Shown: piece after piece, positions 21,487 through 33,910 of the stretch
Position numbering within the stretch: the stretch's first letter is position 1
Layout of the letters: each line of letters begins with the position of its first letter
Source of the DNA: Ascidia mentula
Taxonomy: Eukaryota > Chordata > Ascidiacea > Phlebobranchia > Ascidiidae
Assembly (NCBI GenBank): GCA_947561715.1
Contig: OX387198.1
Coordinates: 2,666,001 to 2,730,000 of the forward strand
Length of the DNA: 64,000 bases
Direction: 5' to 3'
Program-made: the position numbers and the translations under genes
The notes under the pieces: generated by a model
What the model saw: the letters and a program-made list of their open reading frames with translations, nothing else
What the model was told of the DNA's origin: nothing
Database searches by the model: none

Positions 21487-22450
21487 CTGCAAATGCAAGG
21501 AAATTCAATATTTAAACATCCCAAAAAATACTATTTCATCTATTAAAAAAGTGTTACTAAAGACCAAGAGATATCTGCCAATGTTGATTCCCCCAAGGTC
21601 TGACTCAAGGCTACACATCATTACCACATACAAGTCTCTATTTTTATGGAAACCTTGATGAATATATAAATATTCATTTAACCTAGTTAAAAATTACAAA
21701 CCTTCCAAAGCACTAAGCAGGATTTGTAGAGTTACGTCACCCTGGACACCAACTATGCTGTTTGTGAAGTTTGAGTGTTTTACCTCTGTGTGCTGAGATT
21801 GATCTGGTTTAAAAACACAAGTTTTATCACCGGCATCACTTGGAATGGCGAGAAAAAGGTAAACGTTAAGTATGCACCTAAACAAACATTTAATCGAAAC
21901 TACCTACAAAATATAAAAAATGCAATTTGGTAAAAAGTAAAACAGTGTAAAATAGTAGCTGAGTAAAACTTTTAAATCAATCTTTCAGACAGCTCTTTTA
22001 AAGATGTTTTTATTTTTGTCAGAAAAAATACAGTGTAAAATAAATGTAATAAATGTGACCCAAATTTATTAGTTGTAGAAGCAGAAATAAATATGTGCTT
22101 TGTCATTTACTTGCAGGATGTGACGTGTTTTGTGACTCGACATCTTTTGATTTCGACAGTTTCCCGATATCCTTCTGCAAAACAAAACACAGTTAGCAGG
22201 CATGCCATGTTTTCAAACTTACATATCTTCTATCCCCATTTCCGTAGCGACTGACGGATTTCTGCGTGACGCCTCTATAGGTGCTACCATTCTTAATTCA
22301 GAGTTAGTGCAGAAAGACTTTCGTGTAAAAGCACGCCAATCTAACAAAATGACGTCATCTATGATGCTTTTGTGGTCGCCCTCTTCCATTACGCTTACAC
22401 TGTACAGCACACTCCCTTTTTTCCTGCATGCCTCAATGGAAACGAGAAGC
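20732..22450 (-). CDS. G5: one-module relative, head partly resolved
   Basis: The module exon (20737-21486) and its preceding exon are clear; the rest is tentative. One consistent chain is a head exon ending at donor 22223 (phase 2), exon 22111-22174 (64 bases, phase 2 to 0), exon 21702-21792 (91 bases, phase 0 to 1, the same length and phases as exon 2 of G1), then the module. The head exon reads KKGSVLYSVSVMEEGD, which resembles GSIMVTVVADEE of the TRADD-N-like heads, so G5 may be a diverged member of the same class. The upstream start of the head is not found. Confidence 0.45.
21702..21838 (-). CDS. G5 linker exon
   Basis: Ends VGVQGDVTLQILLSALE with donor GAAG|GTTTGT, phase 1, joining the module at 21486. 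The QGDVTLQ text recalls the QGTLQ signature of the other linkers. The acceptor is either 21838 or 21792. Confidence 0.5.
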
Positions 22451-22499
22451 TTTTTTAAGTTTTATGCTAGTTAAGATCTGTTTCTTCTGGACGAGCCAA

Positions 22500-25400
22500 A
22501 CTCATATGGTTTCTTAGTTTGGCAATGATGCATCATAACAGTTAAGTTGTTCCTGGCCTTCCTTGTATTTTCCTCTGAATTTCTCACCGACAATTTTAGC
22601 AGGAAGACAGTGGAGAAATTGACAACGGATTGTATTATGTTTTCAAGTTTCTATCCAGTATATTTTTCTCGACTAAACGACCCGAGGAACATAAATTTGC
22701 AGCCAAAAGGTCACATGCCAGCACGTCACTATCACCAGGGAAACCATTGTGTTTATGTAAATTTCCAGTGCATGATTAAGCTTGCCCTTACTGTTACCAG
22801 TCCATGAAACCATTCTGCACTCACACTTTTTAGAAACAAATGCTTACATCTACTAACCATGCTTGTGTATTTGGTGATTTTTTTCTAAACCCTACCATCA
22901 GCGTCGAGAGGCGCAAATCGACATTTGTCAGTAAATGAATGTACATTGCGTGGAGAAAGCGGTGAGCATTGGTCTGCTATCTAAACTGCCCAGTGGAATT
23001 TCATATCAAAACACATTTGCATTAATAGACTTTTTGAAACGTGTTAATGATTATATACCGTGATGAATTATTATTCCAATATACATAACACGCTTGCTGT
23101 TTATACTCCAAATCATGATGAAATATCCCAAATAACTCACACAGATTGTGGGCGATCAGCGTCGGTCGATGTTTTATTTGAAGCTTAACAGAAAAATTAA
23201 TTTCGACAGAACTGTCATCGTCAGTTCCTTATTCTACTTGACGCTGATTGTCCACACTCTTATTTTTGCATATCCGACACAACAGGTCAGGTCCGTCAGC
23301 AGCATAGTAGAAAACAGGCTGATTCCTGTTGTCTAAATGACATATTCTCTTAATCATAATAAAATATGTTCTTTTTCAAAATTATTTCTGCTGGAACATG
23401 CCTGGCGACCGCAACAATGGTTCAACATTATGTTTATTTTTGTAAATCGACCATAGCATCAGTACTTACATCTACAAGGTTTGCCATGAGTCCAAAAGTA
23501 GAGAAAAATAATATGGAAACGCACTATTCAATTTTCATACCTGAAACAATAAAGAAAGTACCGCCTGATATCTAGAGGCTGCACTCTCTCTAATAAGGAA
23601 CTTCCGCAAAAACTCCCAAGCACGTAGAGGTGAGAAGTTCAGTTTTAATGTGTTTCCTTATGCGGTTTAATTTCTTTCTACTGGGTTATTGCTGTTGACT
23701 AATCACATTTTTCATCAACAATAATCAAATCAAATTAAATCAAATCATGACTATTTTTGCGAAAAGAACAACATACAAGGAAATGAAATGGCATAAGCAC
23801 CGATAAAACCATCAAGGTTATCGAGTCAGGCGCCCATGTAAAGGTGATAAGCAAAAGTTAACGAATAAAAAAGGTTTAAATTTAAAATATCAATTTGCAT
23901 GAAAAAAAATATACCAGCACATTCTGCAACCTAAACAATGCAAGCGCCACCTATACTGAATAAGACCAAGCAATGTGATGTAAACCGTACCGGTTGGACC
24001 AACACAAATAACAACAAACTCATCGTACTTTTTTGGAGCCCAAGCTACCAATTCCATTATAAAGAACTACCCAGACCAAATTTAGTGCCTTTTTCGGAAC
24101 TGAACCCAACAAGGATTTGGAATAGGAAATTAAAGCAACAAACGGAAATGATTTTGAAAACTAACAACAAAGTAAAACATCAGTACCATTGGCCGGCGAC
24201 ACAACAATTGGAATGCAACTTGGAGAGGAGCTGTAGCACATTGCTGGGTTAGTACTTCAGCTTGGAGGTTGCTGTCCCAAGACAATAGCGTACGAGTAGG
24301 ACATGACTGTAGATAAGGCGGTCGCCTGTTCTGAGCGAGTTCTCCAAATCTTGCTTAGCTTTCCATCAAACAAACACGAAGGTTGGCAACAATCTTATGA
24401 TTAACAAAACTTCGTTTTAGTAAACAGTAGCATACAATGGCGTATTAAATTAGAATGAAAATGTAATCCCACTTCAGAGAGGCCTACGAACATGATTGGT
24501 TGAAACTGGTCACGCATGATTGACACCAGCAAGTATTTACAAAATGTCTTAACTGTTGTTTCAGCAGGGATATGTACAACGAAATAATACGAGGAAAACG
24601 TAAATGGGACTTACAACTCTTAAGTCAGCTGCAACTACTACAGAAGTTCTTCCTCTATATACAAATAAATAATATCGGTCAAATGACACGAGCAGTAAGT
24701 TTTTTTGTGTTATTGCACTACAACGAATAGTCAAGAAATGTGTATTTCACTTCATAACAGATTTCAAAACATTTTTCTGTATTATTATTCAATAATAATA
24801 TGATCATTTTCACATTCTTTGATTGTGTTACTTACATGGCAGATAATTGTGAGATCCTGAAGTAGATGAATTTGTTTCACACACTAAAAAGAATTTATTC
24901 TCATTTAATTTTAAAGCTAGGATCGTTTCTCTGTAAACTAAGTTTAGGTGCAAAGATGCGTTATGTTCAAACTTCGTGCCACCCTCTGGAGGGCACCCAG
25001 TAACATGTTTTATGAGGAATCTCAGCCTATATTTTCGGGATACACCACGTTATTCTAGTAACATTGATCCTTTTACTGTGAAACCTTTCTGTTGGAACGG
25101 AAGAACATGAAGATATAATGGATATCCAAGCTAACGGGGCGATAAGAAGTCACAGGGATTACGTTAACCCATCCTATGTTGGCCCACATTATGGGTAGGG
25201 CTATGCTAGACACCGTCCAAATAGTAAAAAATAACAGTTGTAGCATTAATTGTGTTTGATGATCTTCATTGCTTATATTTGTTGAACATCGTTTTGTTTA
25301 AAAGAAAACTTTTGTAAAGTTTACCCGCATTATCACGCAAATCCAGCAAGCGATACGCAATTTACAAAAACGTCATGAAACCAGTGATTGAATTAAAATA

Positions 25401-26740
25401 AGTTTTTCTTCCGACTCTTTTGATGTGACATCGCTGCAAAAATGGTGTTGGCAATGCTGCCATTTGTCGATGGTCCTTGGTTGAAAATTATTTGAAATTA
25501 CCTATGGTGTTATGCCATAAAAATTCAAAAAATAATGCGTTCACAATACACCAATATGTTTACATTGTCCGCCTAGAAATTATGGAAGTAAAACTGTTAC
25601 TTATTTATTACAGCAAATAGTGTACAAGCGGGTGCATGAATAAGTTCTGGTTTGTGATAAATGTAGTGAGAACCTCAAGTAAATACTGAAGAAAAGCAAT
25701 AAACAATGCAAAGGAAAACAGGAGATTGCAATACATTCAGAACTCGTACAACTGCACTTAATTACGATTCATAAAAAACAGATTGATTTCATTGTAAACT
25801 TTTTCATCAACAAGCTTCTCGACAACCGCCTATGGTTCAAAGCTGTTCGGTTCTCGTGAGTTCATTGTACCCGTTTACGACGTAACTATACTTGCCATTA
25901 CGACGGGAAAATAAAATTATCATCATCATTATCCTTATCTTTTGAATATATCGGGTCTTTTCAGGCAATGCAGACCGTTTTAGCATTCGTTTTGGTAGAA
26001 ACTTGCTCGGTCTTTTAATTTATAACTTCCGAAAAATACTGCATTTAATCATCATATGTGGTTTTATGAAAGGTCTTACCGTTTGGCTAACACATTCTGG
26101 GCAAAATGGACCACTTAATAAATGCTTTAGCTACTCTTCTCGGGTTATTTGACCAACTGGTTAGACGTTATTTTTTTATGGTGCCCTGCACTAATCAATC
26201 AACTAAAATGTTAGTAAACATCAGAATGACATAACGTAAACTACAATCCAGAAAATAATTCTCGTTATTTTAACATAAATTTAGTAAAAAAACCATAAAA
26301 TATACGTCTTGGAGACGAACCACCGTGGAGCGAACTATGGCCAAACGGAGCTGCTTGGTAAACAATAGTGCTAAAGGCTAAAACCCAATTCAATATGTCG
26401 TCTCTGTTGTTTGGTATTCAGTATAGGATACACAACGGATCGACGTTGACCGAAAGTTACCACAAAGTGGAAATTAGTGTGCCCGTTAGTGTAAAAGCTA
26501 GCACAGTGCCACAGTCAACAGCTGCACTGATGAGACCTCAAACATGTCAAAACAGTGTGTACACCTGTCTGCTTCTCTCCATTATAATGGCTTTTTTGCA
26601 CATGTGTTGTGAAAATTTGTGAAGAACTTTGTCTCGGCGACATAATTTTCAAGTCTTTTTTATTCATAATTCATGTAATTAATCCAGATTAACTTGCAAA
26701 TTGTGATTGTATGCCCAACTTCGCGTACATTATTTGCTAT
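22500..26740. other. Long gap without recognised genes
   Basis: Unique, AT-rich sequence with no domain or supported splice chain. A plus-strand open stretch at 23938-24252 shows no recognisable family. An inverted copy of the retroelement-terminal repeat lies at 26290-26600. Confidence 0.4.
26290..26600 (-). repeat. Inverted copy of retroelement-terminal repeat
   Basis: The reverse complement of this stretch matches parts of 60-330 and 16500-16690 (for example tcagtgcagctgttgactgt), in opposite orientation to the relics R1 and R2. Confidence 0.6.
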
Positions 26741-26750
26741 AGTTGGGTTG

Positions 26751-26854
26751 TGACGTGACGTGACGTGACGTGACGTGACGTGACGTGACGTGACGTGACG
26801 TGACGTGACGTGACGTGACGTGACGTGACGTGACGTGACGTGACGTGACGTGAC
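26751..26854. repeat. (TGACG)n microsatellite, about 21 copies
   Basis: A perfect pentamer array of 104 bases, flanked by unique sequence. Each junction creates TGACGTGACG, so the array also holds many TGACGT half-sites of bZIP factors. Confidence 0.97.
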
Positions 26855-27118
26855 AACCTGTTTATATCAATGTTATGGTTTACATTAGAACCACTATGCT
26901 AGCTGCATCGCAACACGAACATTCAACCCAGGACGTAAACACGTAATCATTTTTACGAACCTCCAGACGACTTAATGGCAGCTTGCCAAATAAGAAATAA
27001 AAATTTATAAAAAAACTCTACATGGCTAATGACCCGGGAAACTACTATAAAAAGTCACGAATGGATATCACACTTTCGATGTATATTTTACAAAATTAAT
27101 GTGGTATAATTTAATTAA

Positions 27119-27320
27119 CTGTGAGCGTTTCAACCCTTTGTTATATAGCGTACTGGGGCGCCGTCCGACATTAAACCTTGCCAAGTTAAACAGTCTGGCT
27201 AGCAAGGTTATCACGATAACAAAAATTGTTAAACAAGGTTAAAACAAAGGTCACCAGCGTACAGTATACAATACGGTGTCGGCAAATAATTAACTAACTT
27301 TGTAAAATAACATTCAAATG
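27119..27320. repeat. Direct repeat, copy a (partner 28505-28750)
   Basis: Shares long blocks with 28505-28750, including gctagcaaggttatcacgat and ggtaaataattaactaactt-like text. An unclassified dispersed repeat; no coding sign. Confidence 0.7.
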
Positions 27321-27684
27321 TTCCAAGCAGGTCAACTGTGAAGAAGTTGCAAGTGTGATTCAGATACCAAAGTTAAACGATAAAAAAGTAATTAACAAAA
27401 AAGTCAATCACGTTGTTAGAATGTTGAATTGCGGTTTTATTTACCAGATGAAATGCTTGTCTATACACAAAGTTTACAATTCATTGCCATTACTGTGTTA
27501 CGTTAGCTCATAATTGGAAATCACACAGTCGATGTATATTTTTCTCAACTAATGTGGTATATTTTACCACATTGTCCTAATATACAAAAAGAAGAGCATT
27601 ACTTGCAAAAAATTATGTTAATTAAAATCTTTAGCAAGAAACAAACAAAATCGCATCGCCACAATTCGTCTACTAATGTAAACT

Positions 27685-27800
27685 ATTGTGGAGGAGTTGT
27701 GGGTGGCCTGGGTTGTGGACCCCCAGGAGGAGTTGTGGGTGGTCCGGAAGGTGGATCCCCAGGAGGAGTTGTGGGTGGCCTGGGTTGTGGATCACTTGGC
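27685..27800. repeat. G-rich minisatellite, about 2.5 units
   Basis: Unit of about 48 bases (ggaggagttgtgggtggcct...) repeated with small changes. It translates to GGVVGGLGCG-type text in one frame, but no gene context supports coding. Confidence 0.8.
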
Positions 27801-28504
27801 CTATGCTGAGGAAAATATAGACAGCTTGGTTGTTAAATGGCCTAATATTACATCTGTTGGGGAAGTCGCTAATTTATCTAAAGTGCAGTAAACTCGACCA
27901 ACCAAGTATAAATATATTTGTTAAAACGAATATATTTCCAAAGGTTTACACGGCTTCAAACTCCCTAACCCTCACGGTTTTATTGGTAACCGCATGCTAT
28001 TTTTATTTTTGCATATTGTGAGCGTATCGTGGGTAGGTACCATTAGCGCACAAGTACACACTAGTTTGGCAATTGTCACATCTGTGTAGATCTTCGTGAA
28101 TACACAAGTCAAAAATAATACATACTTTCGCATACCAATCTTGGACCACCTAATGATGCCACGATCTTAACTTGACGATCTAATATCCCCACATTCGCGC
28201 GTTTATAATGTCCCAAACAAGCAAATAGTTTTTTTGTGACATGTATATGTAGGCCAGTGCGCAGCACACAACACTTAACGTCAATTTATTGTAATTTTCT
28301 TTAAAAACAATTGTTTTCTACTTTTTATGCAGTGGTACTGTATGCGGTGTTGCAGAAAAGTGATACCTTATGTTAAGAAATTGTGTAACAAAAAACATAC
28401 TTACCATGTTTCTAGTTCCGTCAACGACACAATCTAAGTTTTTTTTTAATTCTTCTTTTTTCACGTCCAGACCGAGAATCTGCTTAGAATTCGACTTTAA
28501 TAAA

Positions 28505-28750
28505 CTGTGAGCGTTCCAACCCTTGATATATAGTGTACTGAGGCGTCGTGTTTTATCTTGTCAAGTTAAACAGTTTCCAAATCAGTCCATTGTCCCAATG
28601 TTTTACTTCAGCAAATATTGTAAAACAGGCTAGCAAGGTTATCACGATATCAGAAATCGTTAAACAAGGTTATACAAAGGTCACCAGCGTGTAGTTTTAC
28701 ATGCGGTGTTGGTAAATAATTAACTAACTTTGTGAAATAACATTGAAAAA
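28505..28750. repeat. Direct repeat, copy b (partner 27119-27320)
   Basis: Same blocks as copy a, with about 45 additional bases around 28580-28625. Confidence 0.7.
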
Positions 28751-29199
28751 GCATTTGAGCCGGCTGTTTTAGTTCAATCTCTTGAAAAGGCTTACGCCAT
28801 TAATATTTAAAAATTTTAAGTTAAATTATTATCCGAACCTTTTGTAAAGACAATGGTACCGTCTGCAAAAAGGGTTGTTTTATATTCTGAATTGTGGAGG
28901 CGCATGACCACGAAATTGGCGCTGCTGCTAGACACTCTACGCAAAGCACGAAATATTGTGGAGAGTGGATCTTACCGCCTTACGCTACGTGATATGCTAA
29001 ACGATTGAGAAACTTGAAGATGCATTTTGGTCAAAACACTTTACTAGATTGAAGAAATTTGTACCAAACCCAAACGACAGTTACATAAATATATTCCCGC
29101 CTTGAGGCATCAAATACTTTTTCTTTGTCTCGCGACAGATCAGCTCCAGGAATGGTTCATGCTGCAGATGTAACGTCAAACAGCAAACGTAAATTTGTC

Positions 29200-32100
29200 C
29201 CGATATATTGATTCGGTTTTTTTCGGTGATAAGACGCTGCTATCATTACTGCAACTCTACAACCCATTCGCCGATTTGAGATTTATTCCCTCAGAAAATG
29301 AACTGTAAACTATTTGCTGGTGAATCAAGTAAAGAGACAGTTCGATCCGCAATATAATAGGCAAAACCCTTACACTTTCCATCTGATTACACTGAAGTTA
29401 AAAACCACCCTGTTGTATTGATGTGGAGAAGATGGCAGGTAAACACGCAAACGCCAAACTTCTCATGATTTCTTGTTTCGTTTTGTTTTTTTATTTTATT
29501 TTTTGACACTTTAGTTACGATGATCGCCAACCGAATATTCAAGATTATTGAGTGTTTGAGGGAAGAATTTAATCAACATTTATTTGACCTGTGAACCTCA
29601 TGACCTGTATACAATGGCTGAGATCGCCAAGGCAAGGCATCTCAGTAGGGCGATTCTGTACTGTCATGCTGACCACAGTAGACACAATTTTTAGTTTCTT
29701 CTGGTAAGGAAAATTGTTCATTTGATCGATGGTTTGAAAGATCTCAAAAATTGACTAAATACCATACCTGGTTTCGTCAACAGCAAGATACAATTTTTGA
29801 TGCAAAAAGTAACTGCGACACCTCGATGACCTGTGTGAGGTCGTTTGGAAAGCGAAAGCACGGAACACCAGAATCGTCACAAGCCCAAGCCATTGCTTTC
29901 ATCGTTAAATTCCAATTTGTTCTGCCCGAGCCAGTCGACCCTTTGTTCAGCTTTGGACAAACATCGTAAAAAGAACTTGGGTTTTCGCGATAACAGAAGG
30001 GCGCACGTAGGCGCGAGGTCAAACATACGTAACCAGTGTGCGATATCACCCGCGGTGCGGACCATTGATCAACCTATTTGTTATTTGTTAAAAACAGTAT
30101 AATGTTACAAACAAGCTGTCCTTCCGGCAATCACTAAAGCGATGTTTTGTTTTTATTTGTTATAACAAACCATGTTACAAGCTTAATCCAAGTCTTCTTT
30201 CCCGTCCAAAAATTTCCCCTAGATTAAAATATCTTACATCACCCAAGCGATAGCCGTAGTGCGAACCACTGAAAAATCTATACATGTAAAGCTTTCAAGC
30301 TTGTGTATTGTTTAATGATAATACCATGTGCCGAGCTTAAGAGGGTGGCAATTAACTTCATGAAACTGCGATCAAACAATAGATGTGCACTGGAACTTTC
30401 ATAATAAGGACCTTCGCACGAAGGTATAACATATCTTGTACCATAGTATCCTGCAGTATACAATTAGAGGGTCGTAGTTCACATTCTTTGAACTGTTATA
30501 AAAAAATATATGTATATATATTTCTTGATTCACAATTAAAACGCTTTGGCTGTTGGTGAGCTTTGCACGAAGGAATAACTTTAGGTAATCTTGAACCGTG
30601 GTATCTCGCAGTACACGATGGGAACAGCATCCATTGCCGTATAAACGTTTAGTAAATTAAAAAAATAGTGCTGAGAATGAAGAGACTGACCCTTACTAAT
30701 ACGAAAAACGTTTCGGCAAGCACTTATGCAATCATCAAAAATCAGTACTTTTTCTTGATATTGGAATGTCATGAGGAACGAACGGGTTAGTGAAGCAACA
30801 GTAGTGTGTGAAGTGTGATTTGGCATCGCCTGATATTAAGAGTGCTTGTGTATGTGTGCGCGCAGCAAACACACGTCCAATGCTCGGTTTTTCCACGTAA
30901 GCAGTTGCCTCCAGAATAAACCCGATGATGCAACTGTTACGTCAATACTTCCGCTCTAAACGTGGGGTATTTGTTTCTCGTTGGTACGGATACACACGAA
31001 CATATTTATACCGGATGATTTTTCTTTATATGAGAGATCAACTGCTCAGACTCTTACATTGTCTTGTTATCGTATGAGTCAGGAAATAAATTGGCTTTTG
31101 CTGGGAAATTGCTCCGTTAGTTGATTGATTGGTGTTGCATTGTTCAAAATGGGGTCAGAGAGACAAAAAGTTTAAGCCTTGGATTTAAAGCACGCAATTG
31201 ATCGAAACTTTAAGGGACAAACAACTTATGCACGTTTTTAATGTATGAAGCAACTATACGATAGCTCGATAAGCTGTGTGTGTTCGTTACGCGATAGAAC
31301 ACAGAATCGCCAGATTCCACAAAGCACAAGTCATTGCTCTCATCATTCAATCCCAGTCGTTAATTTGTTGAGCACAAACAAGGCGATTATTCTTGTTCAG
31401 CTTCAGCAAACATTGTAAAATGAACTTTGTGCAGGCGCACAAGTATTTTGTGATAACAGAGCTCGTAGGTGGTTTTTAACGGAGGTCAAACATACGTCAA
31501 AAGTGTGCGATATCGACCAATGATCAATTACCTATTTGTTATTTGTTAAAAGCGGTAGAATGCACCTATCGTGTCGACAAATGATAAACCTTTGTTAAAA
31601 AAACGTTGAAATGTTTTGAGCAAGCTGACTATGTGTTAAAATCAATACATTGATGACAAATTCCGCAACAAACGATATCACTCAGTGTTCAAACCTCCTT
31701 TCAAAGAAAAATTCGCCACATAACCCTAAGATGAAAGCTAAAAGATAATGTAAATAAATGACCCTATGCTATCAGTTACTGGGTTGTCCTTGGTGGAAGT
31801 ATGATTTGGAGTGGTTGTTAGCAATTGCACTGTAAGTTGCACCGCTCGGTTTGTTACGAATAAAAACGTGACTACAGTAACTGTTGGAAAAACGCCACAG
31901 TGATTTCGTGCGAAGTTTTGGTATGACATAAGGTAGGATTTTGTTTATTCGCAATGCGATCAATGGATTGAATTAATACAGCTCTTTAACGCCCACTGTC
32001 GACTTAATTAAATAGAATTAGGTTAGCACTACCTCATTCTACAAATAAAAACGAGATTACTTTTTTTGACACACACGGATTCGTATTCGGGTTACCTATT

Positions 32101-33910
32101 CTGGCCGGGAATCCATAGCAGTTTTTCATGTTGTTATATAGGTCGGGCGTCTAATTCACAGATGTGACCACCTAAAACGTTATATTTTTTAACTCTCCAG
32201 TATTTGAGCCCAGGATATCCTGTCCGCAGATATCTCTATCAGGTTTTCTTCTATGTATATGTGTCGGGCGCTTGATCAATGCAGCCAATCACTCGCCCTT
32301 AGTTATTGCAGTTAACGTTTTGAATAGACTGATATAGCTCTTTGGCGCCCACTGCCGATGGAATAAGTGACATGGGCGTACACAAGATATCCTTTTAGGG
32401 TTGTCTTCATTTGGAAAACATTATTAGATGCGACTAGTGTTGTCAAATACAAGCTTCGTATTCTGTTATTGATGCTACAAGACGTATTCATAAACGTTAA
32501 ATAAAATCAGCGGTCTTGCTACAAGAGCAAGTTTCATTGAGGTCTATAGACAGGGTGTACACACTGTTTTGACCTAAGGTCTCATCAGTGCAGCTGTTGA
32601 CTGTGGCACTGTGCTACCTTTTACACTAGCAGTCAAAGAGATTTCCACTTTGTGATACTTTTACCCAACTGGGCACAACCGAGGAGCGCCAATTAAAATT
32701 TCTATGTAGGGAATGTCCCCATATGAAAACTTTTCTTTAAATCACCTTTTACCATATGGCTTTCTATCATAGGAACGCTATGTTCTGTGCCTTCAAGAAC
32801 GTTAAAGGGTCTTGGATTTTCTCGGTGCTGTTTAAACGAAAAATTGTCCTGGTAACCTTAATGCTTTGCCCTACAGTATGTCGCTGGGTGCCTGGAGAGT
32901 TTCCTTGGGCGCTGAGCATGTGGACAAAAGGCCGAATGGGAGTTGGTGACACCAATCTGGGTTGTTAGTCACAAATTTCAAGGCTAGTTTTATTGTGTTA
33001 TTACATTGTTCAGAGATGCCATTAGATTAGGGGTGAAAGGTAGTAGTGGTTACATGCTGGACACCTAAGAAAGTCATTGCATTTTTCCACATTTCACCGG
33101 TGAATTGGAAACCCCTGCCATTGGTTACAGATTCTGGGACCTTGATAACGAACCCCATTGGTGCATGAACGCGTTTAGGACTGTTTGAGCTGTGCAGTTT
33201 GGCAAGGGCACTGCCGCTGGGAAACGCGTGAAACGGTCTATAATGACAAACATGTATGAGCAACCGTTAGAGGGCGGTAAAGGGCCGATTTAATCTGCAT
33301 GAATTCTTACAAACTTGTCAGATGCGGGTGGGAATTGGGCCAAGGGTGTTTAGTTATGCCTGTAAGTTTTAGTCAATTGACAATGGCCACAGCTTTTTGT
33401 CCAGACCTGGATGCCCTTTCTCTTATATGGCCAAACATAAAGGCTGCATATTTGAGTGAAAGTTTTCTTAGGGCCTGGATGGCTAACATGTGTACTGAAT
33501 CAAAAATCTGTTTTCAATAGCCAAAAGGTAAGTGGTCGAAATGTTCCATGAGCAGAAGTATCTCCCCACCGAGTGAGATTTGAATTAGGGACGTCTTGAG
33601 AAGATGGTTGATTTGAATCAGGTTGAAAACTATCAGTAAGATCTCCACCTTATTGAAGGAGTTTCTGTTGTGCTGTTTCAATGTCGTTCCAGATGATTTG
33701 GGCTGGGTGTTGGAGTATAGCGTTGATTCGGGCGTCTGCAACGATATTTTCAGCTCCAAGAATGTAGAGGACATCCGTTGTAAATTCTGTGATATACGCA
33801 AGCTTGCTTGCCATGGGGATTTCCGGAGTGTGCTAGAAGTGATTGCCGACACTAAGTGGGTCGATGGTCCGTAAAAATTAATACTGGCCGTCCTTCAAGT
33901 AAATATCTGA
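29200..33910. repeat. Third copy of the 13.4-17.9 kb flank, with relic R2
   Basis: Collinear with 13354-17930 and with 53783-57130, but more diverged. It contains a SINE pair (31980-32355), then the retroelement-terminal repeat (32436-32700), then R2. The match ends abruptly at about 33905. No gene seen. Confidence 0.75.
32700..33905 (-). pseudogene. R2: truncated Ty3/gypsy relic
   Basis: A copy of the integrase and RNase H end of R1, cut off inside RNase H at about 33905. It shares with R1 the TNGRG change at the integrase catalytic aspartate and the same broken frames, so both derive from one already-dead copy by duplication, not by separate transposition. Confidence 0.75.

Noticed and set aside
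23938..24252. 104-codon plus-strand open stretch.
   Set aside because: Composition typical of chance reading frames, no domain, no neighbouring exons.
26751..26854. CRISPR-like array.
   Set aside because: Five-base perfect units without spacers in animal DNA; it is a microsatellite.
27552..27809. Glycine-rich plus-strand protein.
   Set aside because: The glycine text comes from a short G-rich minisatellite; no start context, splice site or conserved copy.
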